From: Lactobacillus sp. CBA3605
Lineage (GTDB): Bacteria > Bacillota > Bacilli > Lactobacillales > Lactobacillaceae
Assembly: GCF_002970915.1 (NCBI RefSeq)
Contig: NZ_CP027190.1
Coordinates: forward strand, 1 to 64,000
Reading direction: 5' to 3'
DNA length: 64,000 nucleotides
Shown here in pieces: positions 34,811 through 44,568 of this stretch (positions are counted from its first letter, which is position 1; the number at the start of each line of letters is the position of its first letter). The notes beneath the pieces were generated by a model. The model was given only the letters and a program-made list of their open reading frames with translations. It searched no databases and was not told where the DNA came from. The translations under genes and the position numbers were made by a program.

Positions 34811-36037
34811 GTGAGTATTTGGACGAATCGGCGGGTAACAGTAGTCATTAGTGGCGGCATTGCCAGCTATAAAGCGGTGACCTTGATTCGGCTATTAATG
34901 AAACAGGGGGCGACAGTCCGAGTTGCAATGACGGCGCATGCTGCTGAATTTGTGACCCCGTTAACGTTTCAAACGTTAACGCAACAACCAGTCGTTTGTG
35001 ACGAGTTTACCATGGCGGATCCGCACCACGTGGTGCATGTGGCGTTAGCGGATTGGACCGAACTCATGGTTGTTGTACCAGCAACCGCCAATATTATTGC
35101 TAAAATGGCGATGGGCTTAGCAGATGATGCGGCGACCACGACTATTTTAGCAACAACGGCGCCTAAATATGTGATTCCAGCGATGAATACCCATATGTAT
35201 GAGAATCCAGCCACGCAGCGCAATTTAGCCCAATTGACGGCGGACGGCAATCACGTTTTGACGCCAGCAACTGGCATGTTGGCAGAAGGTTATGTTGGTC
35301 AAGGGCGTTTACCCGAACCACCGGTTATTTTAGCGTGGTTGACAGATCAGCTACTAGCAGCGACGTCAACGTTGCCACTGCATGGTCAAAAGGTCTTAGT
35401 GACAGCTGGCGGCACGCGTGAGCAACTTGATCCGGTTCGCTTTCTCTCCAATCGTTCTTCTGGAAAAATGGGTTACGCAGTCGCACAAGCCGCCTATATG
35501 ATGGGGGCTCAAGTGACGTTGATCAGTGCTCAGACGGCTTTGCCGAAACCAGCAGGTGTGACAATTGTACCCGTTACTTCGGCGGCTGACATGCTGGCAG
35601 CAACGACTAAAGCCTTTGCCACGACCGACATTTTAGTGATGGCCGCTGCAGTTTCAGATTATCGGCCAGTTCAGCCAGCAACCCAAAAAATTAAAAAGCA
35701 GGCTGGTCAAACCGGTTTAACGTTAGACTTAACGGAAACAACGGATATTTTAAAAAGTTTAGCAACCCAGAAGCAAACTCAATTTGTGATTGGGTTTGCT
35801 GCGGAAACCGAGCATTTATTAGCTAATGCGAACAAAAAATTAGCAGCTAAACGATTAGATTTATTAGTGGCAAATGATGTTGCGAAACCAGGGGTTGGTT
35901 TTAATGGGGAGACGAATCAGGTCACCTTATTGCGGCCAAATGCACCGGCAATCACGACGGCAGTTTTACCTAAACTAGCTATTGCCGAAAAGATTTTAGA
36001 AACCGCAATTAGTCAGGGCGCTGTGAAGCACCAGTAA
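34811..36037 (+). CDS. coaBC: Phosphopantothenoylcysteine decarboxylase / phosphopantothenate-cysteine ligase
   Basis: 408 residues. Two steps of coenzyme A synthesis: CoaC flavoprotein domain (1-185) with SGGIASYKA at the start and IPAMNTHMYENP (substrate clamp, Asn), and CoaB domain (190-408) with TAGGTREQLDPVRFLSNRS and MAAAVSDYRP. The CoaC loop that carries a catalytic Cys in E. coli reads LAEGYVGQGR, with Glu159 at the expected position. GTG 34811 chosen because AAAAGGG is ten bases upstream; GTG 34802 is in frame but too close. Confidence 0.93.
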   Translation: MSIWTNRRVTVVISGGIASYKAVTLIRLLMKQGATVRVAMTAHAAEFVTPLTFQTLTQQPVVCDEFTMADPHHVVHVALADWTELMVVVPATANIIAKMAMGLADDAATTTILATTAPKYVIPAMNTHMYENPATQRNLAQLTADGNHVLTPATGMLAEGYVGQGRLPEPPVILAWLTDQLLAATSTLPLHGQKVLVTAGGTREQLDPVRFLSNRSSGKMGYAVAQAAYMMGAQVTLISAQTALPKPAGVTIVPVTSAADMLAATTKAFATTDILVMAAAVSDYRPVQPATQKIKKQAGQTGLTLDLTETTDILKSLATQKQTQFVIGFAAETEHLLANANKKLAAKRLDLLVANDVAKPGVGFNGETNQVTLLRPNAPAITTAVLPKLAIAEKILETAISQGAVKHQ

Positions 36038-36052
36038 GAAAGGAAGTTAAGG

Positions 36053-38470
36053 GTGGCTCAAATTGCACAAGTCTTAGTCGATGTCCCAACGATGCAGACG
36101 GACCGACCATACAGTTATCAAATTCCGGATGCCTGGCAATCTCAGGTTCAGCCAGGCATGCGGGTGGTCGTGCCATTCGGGCGAGGTAAACGGCGGGTTC
36201 AAGGATTCGTTTTAAGTTGTGCGGCGGCGACAGATTATGCTGGCGATTTAAAGGCGATTGATGCAGTCGTTGATTTAGCGCCCGTATTGAATCAGGAAGC
36301 GTTGGCGTTGTCAGCTTGGTTAGCCAAAAGCACGTTTTCATTTCAGATTACGTGCGCGCAAACCATGCTGCCAGCAGTCATGCGTGCCAAGTATGAAAAG
36401 TTATTACGGCCGACGCCGCAAACGTCACCGACGATTGCCGCCCAACTTTTTCAAGGTCAAGCCGAAGTTGAGTTTGATCAGGTTGCAACGACACCGGCCG
36501 CAGTGAGTCAACTATTACGCTTACAAGCTGCCGGTGAAGTAGAAGTTTATTATCAAGTTAAAAACCAAGCGCACCATAAAACCTTAATCGGGGTCCAAGC
36601 CGTCTTATCAGCGTCTCAATTACAAACCGCGATGACTACGGTCCGGGCTGGTGCGGCGAAACAGATAGCGCTATTGAAGGGCTTACAAACTTTGAATGGG
36701 GAAGCCATCACGCAAAAGGCATTTTGCCAACGGTTCGGGGTGACTGAAGCGGTCATTCGAACGGGTGAACAGAAAGGCTGGCTGAAAAAGTTAGCGTTAG
36801 AAATTTACCGTGATCCTTATGCGACTGCTGATATTAAACCAACGCAACCACTGACTTTAAATGCTGAGCAACAAGTTGCCGTTGATCAGATTACGCAAGC
36901 GGTTGATCAACCAGCGACGACCACCTTTTTATTAGAAGGGGTGACGGGTAGCGGCAAAACTGAAGTTTATCTGCAAGCCATTGCAGCGGCGTTAGCCCAA
37001 GGCAAGACCGCACTAATGCTAGTCCCAGAAATTTCATTGACGCCCCAGATGGTTCAACGGGTTAAAGGGCGCTTTGGTAAAGCGGTGGCTGTCTTACACA
37101 GTGGCCTATCCAGTGGTGAGAAGTATGATGAATGGCGACGTATTCGGCAACAACAAGCGCAAGTGGTCGTTGGGGCCCGTTCAGCTGTTTTTGCACCGTT
37201 GACTAATATTGGTATTATTATCATGGATGAAGAACATGAAAGCAGCTATAAACAAGACGATGCGCCCCGCTATCATGCCCGGCAAGTAGCATTATGGCGG
37301 AGTCAGTATCATCATTGTCCGGTAGTCCTCGGATCGGCGACACCAGCGCTAGAAACCCGCGCCCGGGCCGAAAAAGGCGTGTATCACCGATTAGTCTTAG
37401 CGGATCGGGTCAATCAACGCCCGTTACCGCCGGTTTCAATTATTGATATGAAAAAAGAATTACAACAACATGCTGAAAGCAATTTTTCACCAGCGTTGTT
37501 GGTAGCTTTGCAAGACCGGTTGGAACGTCATGAACAGAGTGTTTTGATGCTTAATCGGCGTGGCTATTCATCGTTTGTACTTTGTCGAGATTGCGGGTTT
37601 GTGTTGAAATGCCCGAATTGTGATATTTCGTTAACGCTACATATGGACACCCACACGATGAAGTGCCATTATTGTGGGCATGAAGAAGCGATTCCAAAGG
37701 TGTGCCCGAACTGTCATAGTCGTCAAATCCGCTATTATGGGACGGGAACAGAAAAGGTTGAGGAAGAACTCCAAGCACTAATGCCAACTGCACGAATTAT
37801 TCGCATGGATAATGATACGACCCGTAAGAAAGGGGCTCATGCTAAGTTGCTGGCGCAGTTTGGCCGGGCAGAAGCCGATATTTTGATTGGTACTCAGATG
37901 ATTGCTAAAGGGTTGGATTTCCCCAATGTTACGTTGGTAGGGGTGTTAAATGCCGATACGGCTTTAGGATTACCTGATTTTCGAGCCAGTGAGCGGACTT
38001 TTCAGCTCTTAACCCAAGTTAGTGGCCGGGCTGGCCGAGCTGAAAAGAGCGGGCAAGTGTATATCCAAACATTCAACCCCGAACATTATGCGATTCGTTT
38101 TGCCCAACAGCATGACTATGAAGGTTTCTTTAAATACGAGATGCGAATGCGTCATCAGGGCGGTTATCCACCGTATTATTTCACGGTTCAGATTACGGCT
38201 AGTGATTTAGATGAAGCCGTAGCTGCCAAACGGATGTATCAACTGTTACAATGGTTAAAGCCGCGGTTGGCACCTTCAACTGTTTTGCTTGGTCCGACGC
38301 CCAAGCCAATTGCGCGGGTTAATCGACGCTATTATTATCAAATTGTCATTAAATATAAACAAGAACCAAATTTAGCCGCGACTTTAACGACCTTATTACA
38401 AGAAACTCAGGTCCAACAACGACAAGGATTACAGATTGCGATTGACGTTGAGCCGTTACACTTTATGTAA
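36053..38470 (+). CDS. priA: Primosomal replication-restart helicase PriA
   Basis: 805 residues. Reloads the replisome at collapsed forks. N-terminal 3'-end binding domain (1-110), helicase lobe with GVTGSGKTE (Walker A) and DEEH box, two zinc pairs in CRDCGF..CPNC and CHYCGHE..CPNCHS (about 520-565), and motif VI RAGRAEK. GTG start with AGGAAGTTAAGG upstream, 15 bases after coaBC. In Firmicutes priA sits between coaBC and fmt as here. Confidence 0.96.
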   Translation: MAQIAQVLVDVPTMQTDRPYSYQIPDAWQSQVQPGMRVVVPFGRGKRRVQGFVLSCAAATDYAGDLKAIDAVVDLAPVLNQEALALSAWLAKSTFSFQITCAQTMLPAVMRAKYEKLLRPTPQTSPTIAAQLFQGQAEVEFDQVATTPAAVSQLLRLQAAGEVEVYYQVKNQAHHKTLIGVQAVLSASQLQTAMTTVRAGAAKQIALLKGLQTLNGEAITQKAFCQRFGVTEAVIRTGEQKGWLKKLALEIYRDPYATADIKPTQPLTLNAEQQVAVDQITQAVDQPATTTFLLEGVTGSGKTEVYLQAIAAALAQGKTALMLVPEISLTPQMVQRVKGRFGKAVAVLHSGLSSGEKYDEWRRIRQQQAQVVVGARSAVFAPLTNIGIIIMDEEHESSYKQDDAPRYHARQVALWRSQYHHCPVVLGSATPALETRARAEKGVYHRLVLADRVNQRPLPPVSIIDMKKELQQHAESNFSPALLVALQDRLERHEQSVLMLNRRGYSSFVLCRDCGFVLKCPNCDISLTLHMDTHTMKCHYCGHEEAIPKVCPNCHSRQIRYYGTGTEKVEEELQALMPTARIIRMDNDTTRKKGAHAKLLAQFGRAEADILIGTQMIAKGLDFPNVTLVGVLNADTALGLPDFRASERTFQLLTQVSGRAGRAEKSGQVYIQTFNPEHYAIRFAQQHDYEGFFKYEMRMRHQGGYPPYYFTVQITASDLDEAVAAKRMYQLLQWLKPRLAPSTVLLGPTPKPIARVNRRYYYQIVIKYKQEPNLAATLTTLLQETQVQQRQGLQIAIDVEPLHFM

Positions 38471-38486
38471 TTGGAGGAATTTTTAA

Positions 38487-39434
38487 ATGACATCAGTGGT
38501 TTTTATGGGTACGCCGAAGTTTGCGGCCCCAATCTTAACAAGTTTGATTGAACAAGATTATCAGGTGTTGGCTGTTGTGACTCAACCGGATCGGTTAGTA
38601 GGCCGTAAACGAGTCTTAACTGCTTCACCGGTTAAACAAGTGGCCGTGGTGCATGATATTTTGGTGTTACAACCAGAAAAAATCAGCGGTAGTGATGAAA
38701 TGCAGCAAATTATTGCGATGCAGCCAGATCTGATTGTCACGGCAGCCTTTGGTCAATTTTTACCGACTAAGTTATTGCAAGCCGCTAAAATTGGTGCTGT
38801 GAACGTGCATGGTTCATTGCTACCGAAGTATCGTGGCGGGGCACCAGTGCAATATGCCGTTATGAACGGCGAAAAAGAAACTGGTGTAACTATTATTTAT
38901 ATGATTAAAAAAATGGATGCCGGCGATATGTTAGCGCAGCGGGCCATTCCCATTGAAGCTGATGATGATACAGGTACTTTGTTTGATAAGCTCAGTTTAG
39001 TTGGCCGCGACTTATTGTTGGCCACCTTACCTAAGTTGATTGCTGGTGAGATTGAGGCGATCCCGCAAGATGAGACACAAGTCACCTTTTCACCAACCAT
39101 TAAGCCAGAAGAAGAGCAATTGGACTTTACTAAAACGGCAGCCGCCATTGATGATCAAGTCCGTGGATTACGACCGGCACCGATTGCTTATGCTATTTTA
39201 GATGGAAAACGCACTAAGTTTTGGCAAGTGACCCCGTTAGCTGAAACGGTTACGCAAGCCCCAGGTCAGGTCGTTCGTAAGACCAAACACGAGTTAGTTT
39301 TAGCGGCGGGACAGCATACCGCCTTAGCAATCAACGAATTACAGCCCGCTGGTAAGCCGAAGATGGCGATTACCGCTTTCTTAAATGGCGCGACTGATAA
39401 ATTTAATACTGGAGAGCAGGTAATTACAAAATGA
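38487..39434 (+). CDS. fmt: Methionyl-tRNA formyltransferase
   Basis: 315 residues. Formylates initiator Met-tRNA using 10-formyl-THF (made by folD in this window). Catalytic motif NVHGSLLPKYRGGAP around 105-120 (usual Asn and His present) and start VVFMGTPKFA. The C-terminal OB domain covers about 205-315. Overlaps rsmB by four bases. Confidence 0.97.
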   Translation: MTSVVFMGTPKFAAPILTSLIEQDYQVLAVVTQPDRLVGRKRVLTASPVKQVAVVHDILVLQPEKISGSDEMQQIIAMQPDLIVTAAFGQFLPTKLLQAAKIGAVNVHGSLLPKYRGGAPVQYAVMNGEKETGVTIIYMIKKMDAGDMLAQRAIPIEADDDTGTLFDKLSLVGRDLLLATLPKLIAGEIEAIPQDETQVTFSPTIKPEEEQLDFTKTAAAIDDQVRGLRPAPIAYAILDGKRTKFWQVTPLAETVTQAPGQVVRKTKHELVLAAGQHTALAINELQPAGKPKMAITAFLNGATDKFNTGEQVITK

Positions 39435-40774
39435 CAGAAGTAGGCAATAGTCCTCGTTGGTTAGCCGTTTCGGCGTTAGCCAAGATTAATAATGGGGCGT
39501 ACTCTAATTTACAACTGAGCCAATTAATTAATCAACATAGTATGGATCGGCGTGATATTAATTTATTAACGAATATCGTCTATGGCGTTATTCAGCATCG
39601 CCTAACCCTTGAATATTGGTTAACGCCCTTTGTCCGCCACCCACATCAACTTGATCCTTGGGTGCATGAATTGTTACTAACAGCGCTCTATCAATGGCAA
39701 TATTTAGATAAAATCCCACAACGGGCCGTCTTCAATGAAACCATTGAAATTGCTAAAGTGAAAGGTCATCCGGGGATTCGGCGGTTTGTGACCGGGGTCT
39801 TACATCAAATGGATCGCAGTGGGTTACCTGACTTTGATCAGATTGAAGATGCTGATGAACGCTTGAGTGTGACTTATAGTATGCCAATCTGGATTATTGA
39901 CGAACTGCGTGATCAATTAGGTGCGGCTAAGATGCAACAGATTATTGCATCGTTGAATCAACCGGCAAAGCAATCCTTACGGGTGAATACGGCGGTTTCA
40001 GATGTCGACGGTGTCGCGACAGCCTTGCGCAATGAAGACTTAGATGTTGAATTAAGTGAGCTTTCACCAATCGGTTTGGTAGTTACTGAAGGCCAAGCGA
40101 TTAATACGGATGCGATGAAATACGGCATGTTTACCGTTCAAGATGAAAGTGCCCAACTGGTGGTGCCAGCAATGGATGTCCAGCCGGGTGACCGGGTCTT
40201 AGATGCTTGTGCCGCGCCTGGTGGGAAAACGACCCAGATTGCAGCGGCTTTAGATGCGAGTCAAGGTGGGCAAGTCGTCGCCTTTGATATTCATACACCG
40301 AAAGTTCGGTTAATTAACCAAAATGCCGTACGGATGCACGTAGCTGATCGGATTGTGGCGACGGAACTGGATGCACGCAAAGTACAGACCCAATTCTCAG
40401 CGGAAACCTTTGATCGGATCTTGGTTGATGCACCGTGTTCAGGCCTCGGGCTCATTCGGCGGAAGCCAGAAATTCGTTACGAAAAAGAATTACAAGATAG
40501 TTTGAACCTCCAGCGGGTTCAGCTATCGATTTTAACGGCGGTTGCGCCAACCTTGAAAAAAGGTGGTATTATGACGTATAGTACGTGTACTATTTTGAAA
40601 CAAGAAAATCAAGATGTGATTGATGAATTCTTAGCAAACCATCCTGATTTCGAATTGGTCAAAACACCTACTGAGCAGCAAGTGAAGGCTGATCGGGAGT
40701 CATTGACCTTAGCCATCTATCCAGATGATTATCTTTCAGATGGTTTCTTCATTGCCTGTTTACGAAAAAAATAA
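39431..40774 (+). CDS. rsmB: 16S rRNA (cytosine-967 C5) methyltransferase
   Basis: 447 residues. N-terminal NusB-like RNA-binding domain (1-140), then Rossmann methyltransferase with CAAPGGKTTQ (SAM site), and two catalytic cysteines in VDAPCSGLG and TYSTCTI. ATGA overlap with fmt; 17 bases ahead of stp. Confidence 0.96.
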   Translation: MTEVGNSPRWLAVSALAKINNGAYSNLQLSQLINQHSMDRRDINLLTNIVYGVIQHRLTLEYWLTPFVRHPHQLDPWVHELLLTALYQWQYLDKIPQRAVFNETIEIAKVKGHPGIRRFVTGVLHQMDRSGLPDFDQIEDADERLSVTYSMPIWIIDELRDQLGAAKMQQIIASLNQPAKQSLRVNTAVSDVDGVATALRNEDLDVELSELSPIGLVVTEGQAINTDAMKYGMFTVQDESAQLVVPAMDVQPGDRVLDACAAPGGKTTQIAAALDASQGGQVVAFDIHTPKVRLINQNAVRMHVADRIVATELDARKVQTQFSAETFDRILVDAPCSGLGLIRRKPEIRYEKELQDSLNLQRVQLSILTAVAPTLKKGGIMTYSTCTILKQENQDVIDEFLANHPDFELVKTPTEQQVKADRESLTLAIYPDDYLSDGFFIACLRKK

Positions 40775-40791
40775 TCGTGGAGTGATAAACT

Positions 40792-41541
40792 GTGGATTTT
40801 GCATATCGGTCGGATATTGGCCAACAACGCGAAGAAAATGAAGACTATGTTGGCGTGTTTAAAAACACGGTGGGCGTTAATTTTGCTATTGTCGCAGATG
40901 GTATCGGTGGTCATCAAGGCGGCGATGTTGCATCCGAAATGGCGGTTTCCCATATGGGGTATCGGTTTGAAAATACGACTTTTAGTCAACCAACGGATGC
41001 TGTTAAATGGCTTGCCAACGAAGTTCAAGATGAAAATCAACATATTATTGAAAAGGCCCGTGAATTTTCAGATTTAAATGGTATGGGCACCACGATGGTA
41101 GCAGCCTTACTGTTTGATGATGAATTTTTGATGGCTAATATTGGGGATAGTCGGGGTTACCTGTTGCGTGATGGGAAACTAAGACAACTCACTGAAGACC
41201 ATTCTTTAGTCAACGAGCTGGTTAAACGGGGCGAAATTTCTGCAGAAGAAGCGCGCCAACACCCACAAAAAAATATCATTACACGAACATTGGGAATTTC
41301 ACCAGATGCCGATATTGATACTAACTTGTATAAAATGCAAGCTGGCGATCAATTGTTATTATGTTCAGATGGATTAACTAATATGGTGACGGATGCGCAA
41401 CTTATGCAAGTGTTACAAATGACGACCCAATCCGCAACCGAAAAATGTGAAACCTTAGTTAAAATGGCGAATACCGCCGGCGGTTTAGATAATATTACCG
41501 CTTTAATTGTGGTGGTTGATGGTGAGGTGGCCAGTAAATGA
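40792..41541 (+). CDS. stp: PP2C-type serine/threonine phosphatase
   Basis: 249 residues. Metal-dependent phosphatase that reverses PknB signalling in the cytoplasm. Motifs: DIGQQREENED near the start, VADGIGGHQGGD (35-50), GMGTT, NIGDSRGYL, DHS, and DNIT near the end carrying the metal-binding Asp residues. GTG start. Overlaps pknB by four bases, the usual phosphatase-kinase coupling. Confidence 0.96.
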   Translation: MDFAYRSDIGQQREENEDYVGVFKNTVGVNFAIVADGIGGHQGGDVASEMAVSHMGYRFENTTFSQPTDAVKWLANEVQDENQHIIEKAREFSDLNGMGTTMVAALLFDDEFLMANIGDSRGYLLRDGKLRQLTEDHSLVNELVKRGEISAEEARQHPQKNIITRTLGISPDADIDTNLYKMQAGDQLLLCSDGLTNMVTDAQLMQVLQMTTQSATEKCETLVKMANTAGGLDNITALIVVVDGEVASK

Positions 41542-43544
41542 CACCTAACTACACACTTAGTGGACGGTATCGGATTATCCGGTCTTTAGGTGAGGGTGGT
41601 ATGGCGAATGTTTACTTGGCGCATGACTTAATATTAGATCGCGATGTCGCGGTCAAACTTTTACGGTTGGATTTGCGTGATGATCCTAAGACCATTAAAC
41701 GGTTTCAACGGGAAGCTTTAGCGACGACGGAATTGGTGCATCCACATATTGTGAGTTTATACGATATTGGTGAAGAGAATGGCATGCAGTATTTGGTAAT
41801 GGAATACGTTAAGGGAATGGACCTCAAGAGTTATATTAAGCAACAATTCCCGTTTCCACGCCAACAAGTCATTGACATCATGGAACAAATATTAAGTGCA
41901 GTTGCTACGGCCCATGCGCATAACATTATTCATCGAGATCTAAAGCCACAAAATATTTTAATCGATGAACAGGGCAATGCTAAAATTACGGACTTTGGGA
42001 TTGCCGTAGCGTTATCGGAACATACCATGACTCAAACCAATACGATTTTGGGGTCAGTCCACTACTTATCGCCTGAACAGGCGCGTGGTAGTATGGCGAC
42101 TAAACAATCGGATATTTATTCATTAGGCATTATTTTATACGAGATGTTAACGGGATCGGTCCCGTTTAAAGGCGAAACGGCGGTGTCAATTGCCTTAAAG
42201 CACTTTCAAAATGAAATGCCGTCGGTGCGGCAGTTTGATGCCGATATTCCCCAAGCTTTAGAAAATGTGGTGTTACAAGCAACCGCCAAGGACCCTCGTG
42301 AACGTTATGCGACTGTTGAAGATATGGCGACTGATTTATTGACCACTTTAACGAACACTCGCGCTGGTGAAAAACGGTTTGAACCCCAAGATTTAGGTAA
42401 TGATGAGACTAAAATCATGCCTAGTGCTGATATTGCGGCGGCCATTGCGGCTAATCGATCCGCTGATTCTGCGGCGGGTGCAGCTGACCAGCAGCCAGCG
42501 ACTGCGGCCACGGATTCAGAGTCGACGTCCCCGTTACCTAAGCGGTCTTGGTCTAAGCGACACCCATTAAGACGGCGCTTAATTATTTTTGGTCTTATTT
42601 TGGCGCTCTTGATTGTGGCCTTTGGCATTGGACTTGCTTTGAGTCGGCCACAAATGACGACGGTACCTAAAGTTACCGGGATGACGCAAACCGCTGCAAC
42701 GGCGGCTTTGACCAAACGCCATTTAGCAGTTGGCACGATTAAACGAGTCAAAAGTAATCGCGTTGCTAAAAATAAAGTGATAAAAAGTACGCCGGCAACT
42801 AAATCCCGGGTTCAAGTTCGTTCACGGATTAACTTAACCCTGAGCAACGGTGCCAAACAGGTCAGCTTCGGTAATTATATTAACGAAAGCTATGCAACGG
42901 TGCGGCAAACATTAGTTGCGGAAGGCTTTAAAGTACAAGAACGCTTCAGTACTTCAGCAGTTGGGGCAGGCCAAATTATTAGTCAAGACGTTGTTGCTGG
43001 TAGTCGAGTGTTGCCGACCAAAACAACAATCACATTTACTGTGAGTGCGGGTAGTCGGACGGTGGCTTTGAAAGATCTGACCGGTGAAAGTCAGGCCGAT
43101 GTTTTGGCTTATGCGACTGCTAATCGGTTAAATGTGAACTTTAAGCAGGGCTATTCTGACGAACAAAAAGCCGGTTATTCATATGATCAAACGCCGGATG
43201 GCGGAACTCAGGTCCGGGCTGGGTCAACATTAACGGTCAGTGTGTCCAAAGGTGCCCAGCCAGCGACAACGGCCACCCTGAAAAATTTCTATGTTAAAGT
43301 AACAGTACCCTATGTGACGCTGAATTCGGCGACGACGCAGTCAAATGATGTTAAAATTTATTTAGATGATGACAGCCATTTGTTAACGACGCTTTATCGC
43401 AATGTTGCGATTACGCACGACACCCGGTTGAGCTTACCATTTCAGCTAACCAATGGTGCCGTGGGTCGGTATCGAATCGTGCGTAATGGGGTGGTCGTTG
43501 CTGAAAATGCAAAAGTGACCAGTGCTGATGCGACAAGTGAATAA
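41538..43544 (+). CDS. pknB: Serine/threonine protein kinase with PASTA domains
   Basis: 668 residues. Cytoplasmic Hanks-type kinase domain (about 8-270) with GEGGMANVY, VAVKLL lysine, HRDLKPQN and DFGIA motifs; Lys/Arg-rich juxtamembrane linker; one transmembrane helix at about 350-370; then three PASTA repeats (about 374-575) and a C-terminal extracellular domain without recognised family. Senses muropeptides/lipid II and controls wall synthesis and division. ATG overlaps the stp stop. Confidence 0.96.
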   Translation: MTPNYTLSGRYRIIRSLGEGGMANVYLAHDLILDRDVAVKLLRLDLRDDPKTIKRFQREALATTELVHPHIVSLYDIGEENGMQYLVMEYVKGMDLKSYIKQQFPFPRQQVIDIMEQILSAVATAHAHNIIHRDLKPQNILIDEQGNAKITDFGIAVALSEHTMTQTNTILGSVHYLSPEQARGSMATKQSDIYSLGIILYEMLTGSVPFKGETAVSIALKHFQNEMPSVRQFDADIPQALENVVLQATAKDPRERYATVEDMATDLLTTLTNTRAGEKRFEPQDLGNDETKIMPSADIAAAIAANRSADSAAGAADQQPATAATDSESTSPLPKRSWSKRHPLRRRLIIFGLILALLIVAFGIGLALSRPQMTTVPKVTGMTQTAATAALTKRHLAVGTIKRVKSNRVAKNKVIKSTPATKSRVQVRSRINLTLSNGAKQVSFGNYINESYATVRQTLVAEGFKVQERFSTSAVGAGQIISQDVVAGSRVLPTKTTITFTVSAGSRTVALKDLTGESQADVLAYATANRLNVNFKQGYSDEQKAGYSYDQTPDGGTQVRAGSTLTVSVSKGAQPATTATLKNFYVKVTVPYVTLNSATTQSNDVKIYLDDDSHLLTTLYRNVAITHDTRLSLPFQLTNGAVGRYRIVRNGVVVAENAKVTSADATSE

Positions 43545-43569
43545 GTGATTATTGCTAAATAGCCGAATA

Positions 43570-43604
43570 AAAATGGTCGGGGTTTTATCCTGACCATTTT
43601 TTTT
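43570..43604 (+). terminator. Terminator after pknB
   Basis: AAATGGTC pairs with GACCATTT, extended by GG/CC inside, followed by a T run. The -10 of the next promoter (TGGTACAAT, 43606-43611) follows directly. Confidence 0.85.
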
Positions 43605-43605
43605 G

Positions 43606-43611
43606 GTACAA
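43606..43611 (+). promoter_or_regulatory. Extended -10 promoter of rsgA-rpe-thiN
   Basis: TGG-TACAAT; no clear -35 because the terminator T run occupies that place. Confidence 0.45.
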
Positions 43612-43662
43612 TAGAGTTATTAGAAGTGGACCGTACCAAATCATAAATAAGGTGGTGCTAAT

Positions 43663-44559
43663 TTGAAAATTGGACAAATTCGACAATCATTAAGTGGGTT
43701 TTATGATGTTTATGCGGATGGTGAACTTTATCGAACGCGGGCGCGTGGAAATTTTCGTAAGCGCAAGATTACGCCGTTAGTTGGGGACCAAGTTGAGTTT
43801 GATAGCTCGACGCCGCAAGAAGGTTATATCTTAAAAGTGTTGGATCGCGAGACACAACTAGTTCGACCACCAGTCGCTAATATTGATTTGGCGATTGTGG
43901 TAACTGCGACTACGACTCAAGAATTTTCAACCAACTTATTGGACCGCCAATTAGTTGCGTTAGAAGTGGCAGGCGTGCATTCGGTGATTTACATGGCTAA
44001 GACTGACTTGCTCAGTGAGGCAGAATTTGCTGCCCGTGCGCAATTAGCAGCGGCCTATGAGGAGATTGGTTATCAGGTTATTATTGACCGGACCGCTTTT
44101 TCAACCGCAGCTCTAACCGCAGTGAAAAAAGCGATTGCGGGTCACGTTGCTGTAGTGATGGGCCAAACAGGGGCCGGAAAATCAACCTTGTTGAATCATT
44201 TGCGTCCTGATTTGGGCCTGGCAACCGGTGAAATTTCACAAGCCTTGAATCGGGGGAAACATACAACTCGTAAAGTTAGCCTGATTGAAATTGCTGAGGG
44301 ACTAATTGCTGATACGCCGGGATTTTCTTCCTATGAAGTGTTCGATATTCCGGCAACGGATTTAACCCATTACTTCCCAGAATTTGTGCGGCTCAGTGTT
44401 GATTGTAAGTATCGGGGCTGTGTGCATATTAACGAACCACATTGTGCGGTTAAAGCGGCCTTAGCGGACGAAAAGATTTTACAAAGTCGCTATGATAATT
44501 ACTTACAATTTTATGAAACGATTAAAAATAAAAAAGTCATCTATAATAAGAAAAAGTGA
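43663..44559 (+). CDS. rsgA: Ribosome small-subunit GTPase RsgA
   Basis: 298 residues. Circularly permuted GTPase checking 30S maturation. N-terminal OB fold (1-65), then G4 MAKTDL before G1 GQTGAGKST (about 166-174) and G3 DTPG, and a zinc site in CKYRGCVHINEPHC. TTG start preceded by AAGGTGGTG. The next gene starts nine bases after its stop, in the usual rsgA-rpe-thiN order. Confidence 0.96.
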   Translation: MKIGQIRQSLSGFYDVYADGELYRTRARGNFRKRKITPLVGDQVEFDSSTPQEGYILKVLDRETQLVRPPVANIDLAIVVTATTTQEFSTNLLDRQLVALEVAGVHSVIYMAKTDLLSEAEFAARAQLAAAYEEIGYQVIIDRTAFSTAALTAVKKAIAGHVAVVMGQTGAGKSTLLNHLRPDLGLATGEISQALNRGKHTTRKVSLIEIAEGLIADTPGFSSYEVFDIPATDLTHYFPEFVRLSVDCKYRGCVHINEPHCAVKAALADEKILQSRYDNYLQFYETIKNKKVIYNKKK

Positions 44560-44568
44560 GTGAGACTA

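Noticed and set aside
42305..42751. 148-codon minus-strand frame inside pknB
   Set aside because: Lies opposite the Ala-rich linker and membrane segment of PknB, where composition keeps the antisense frame open by chance.
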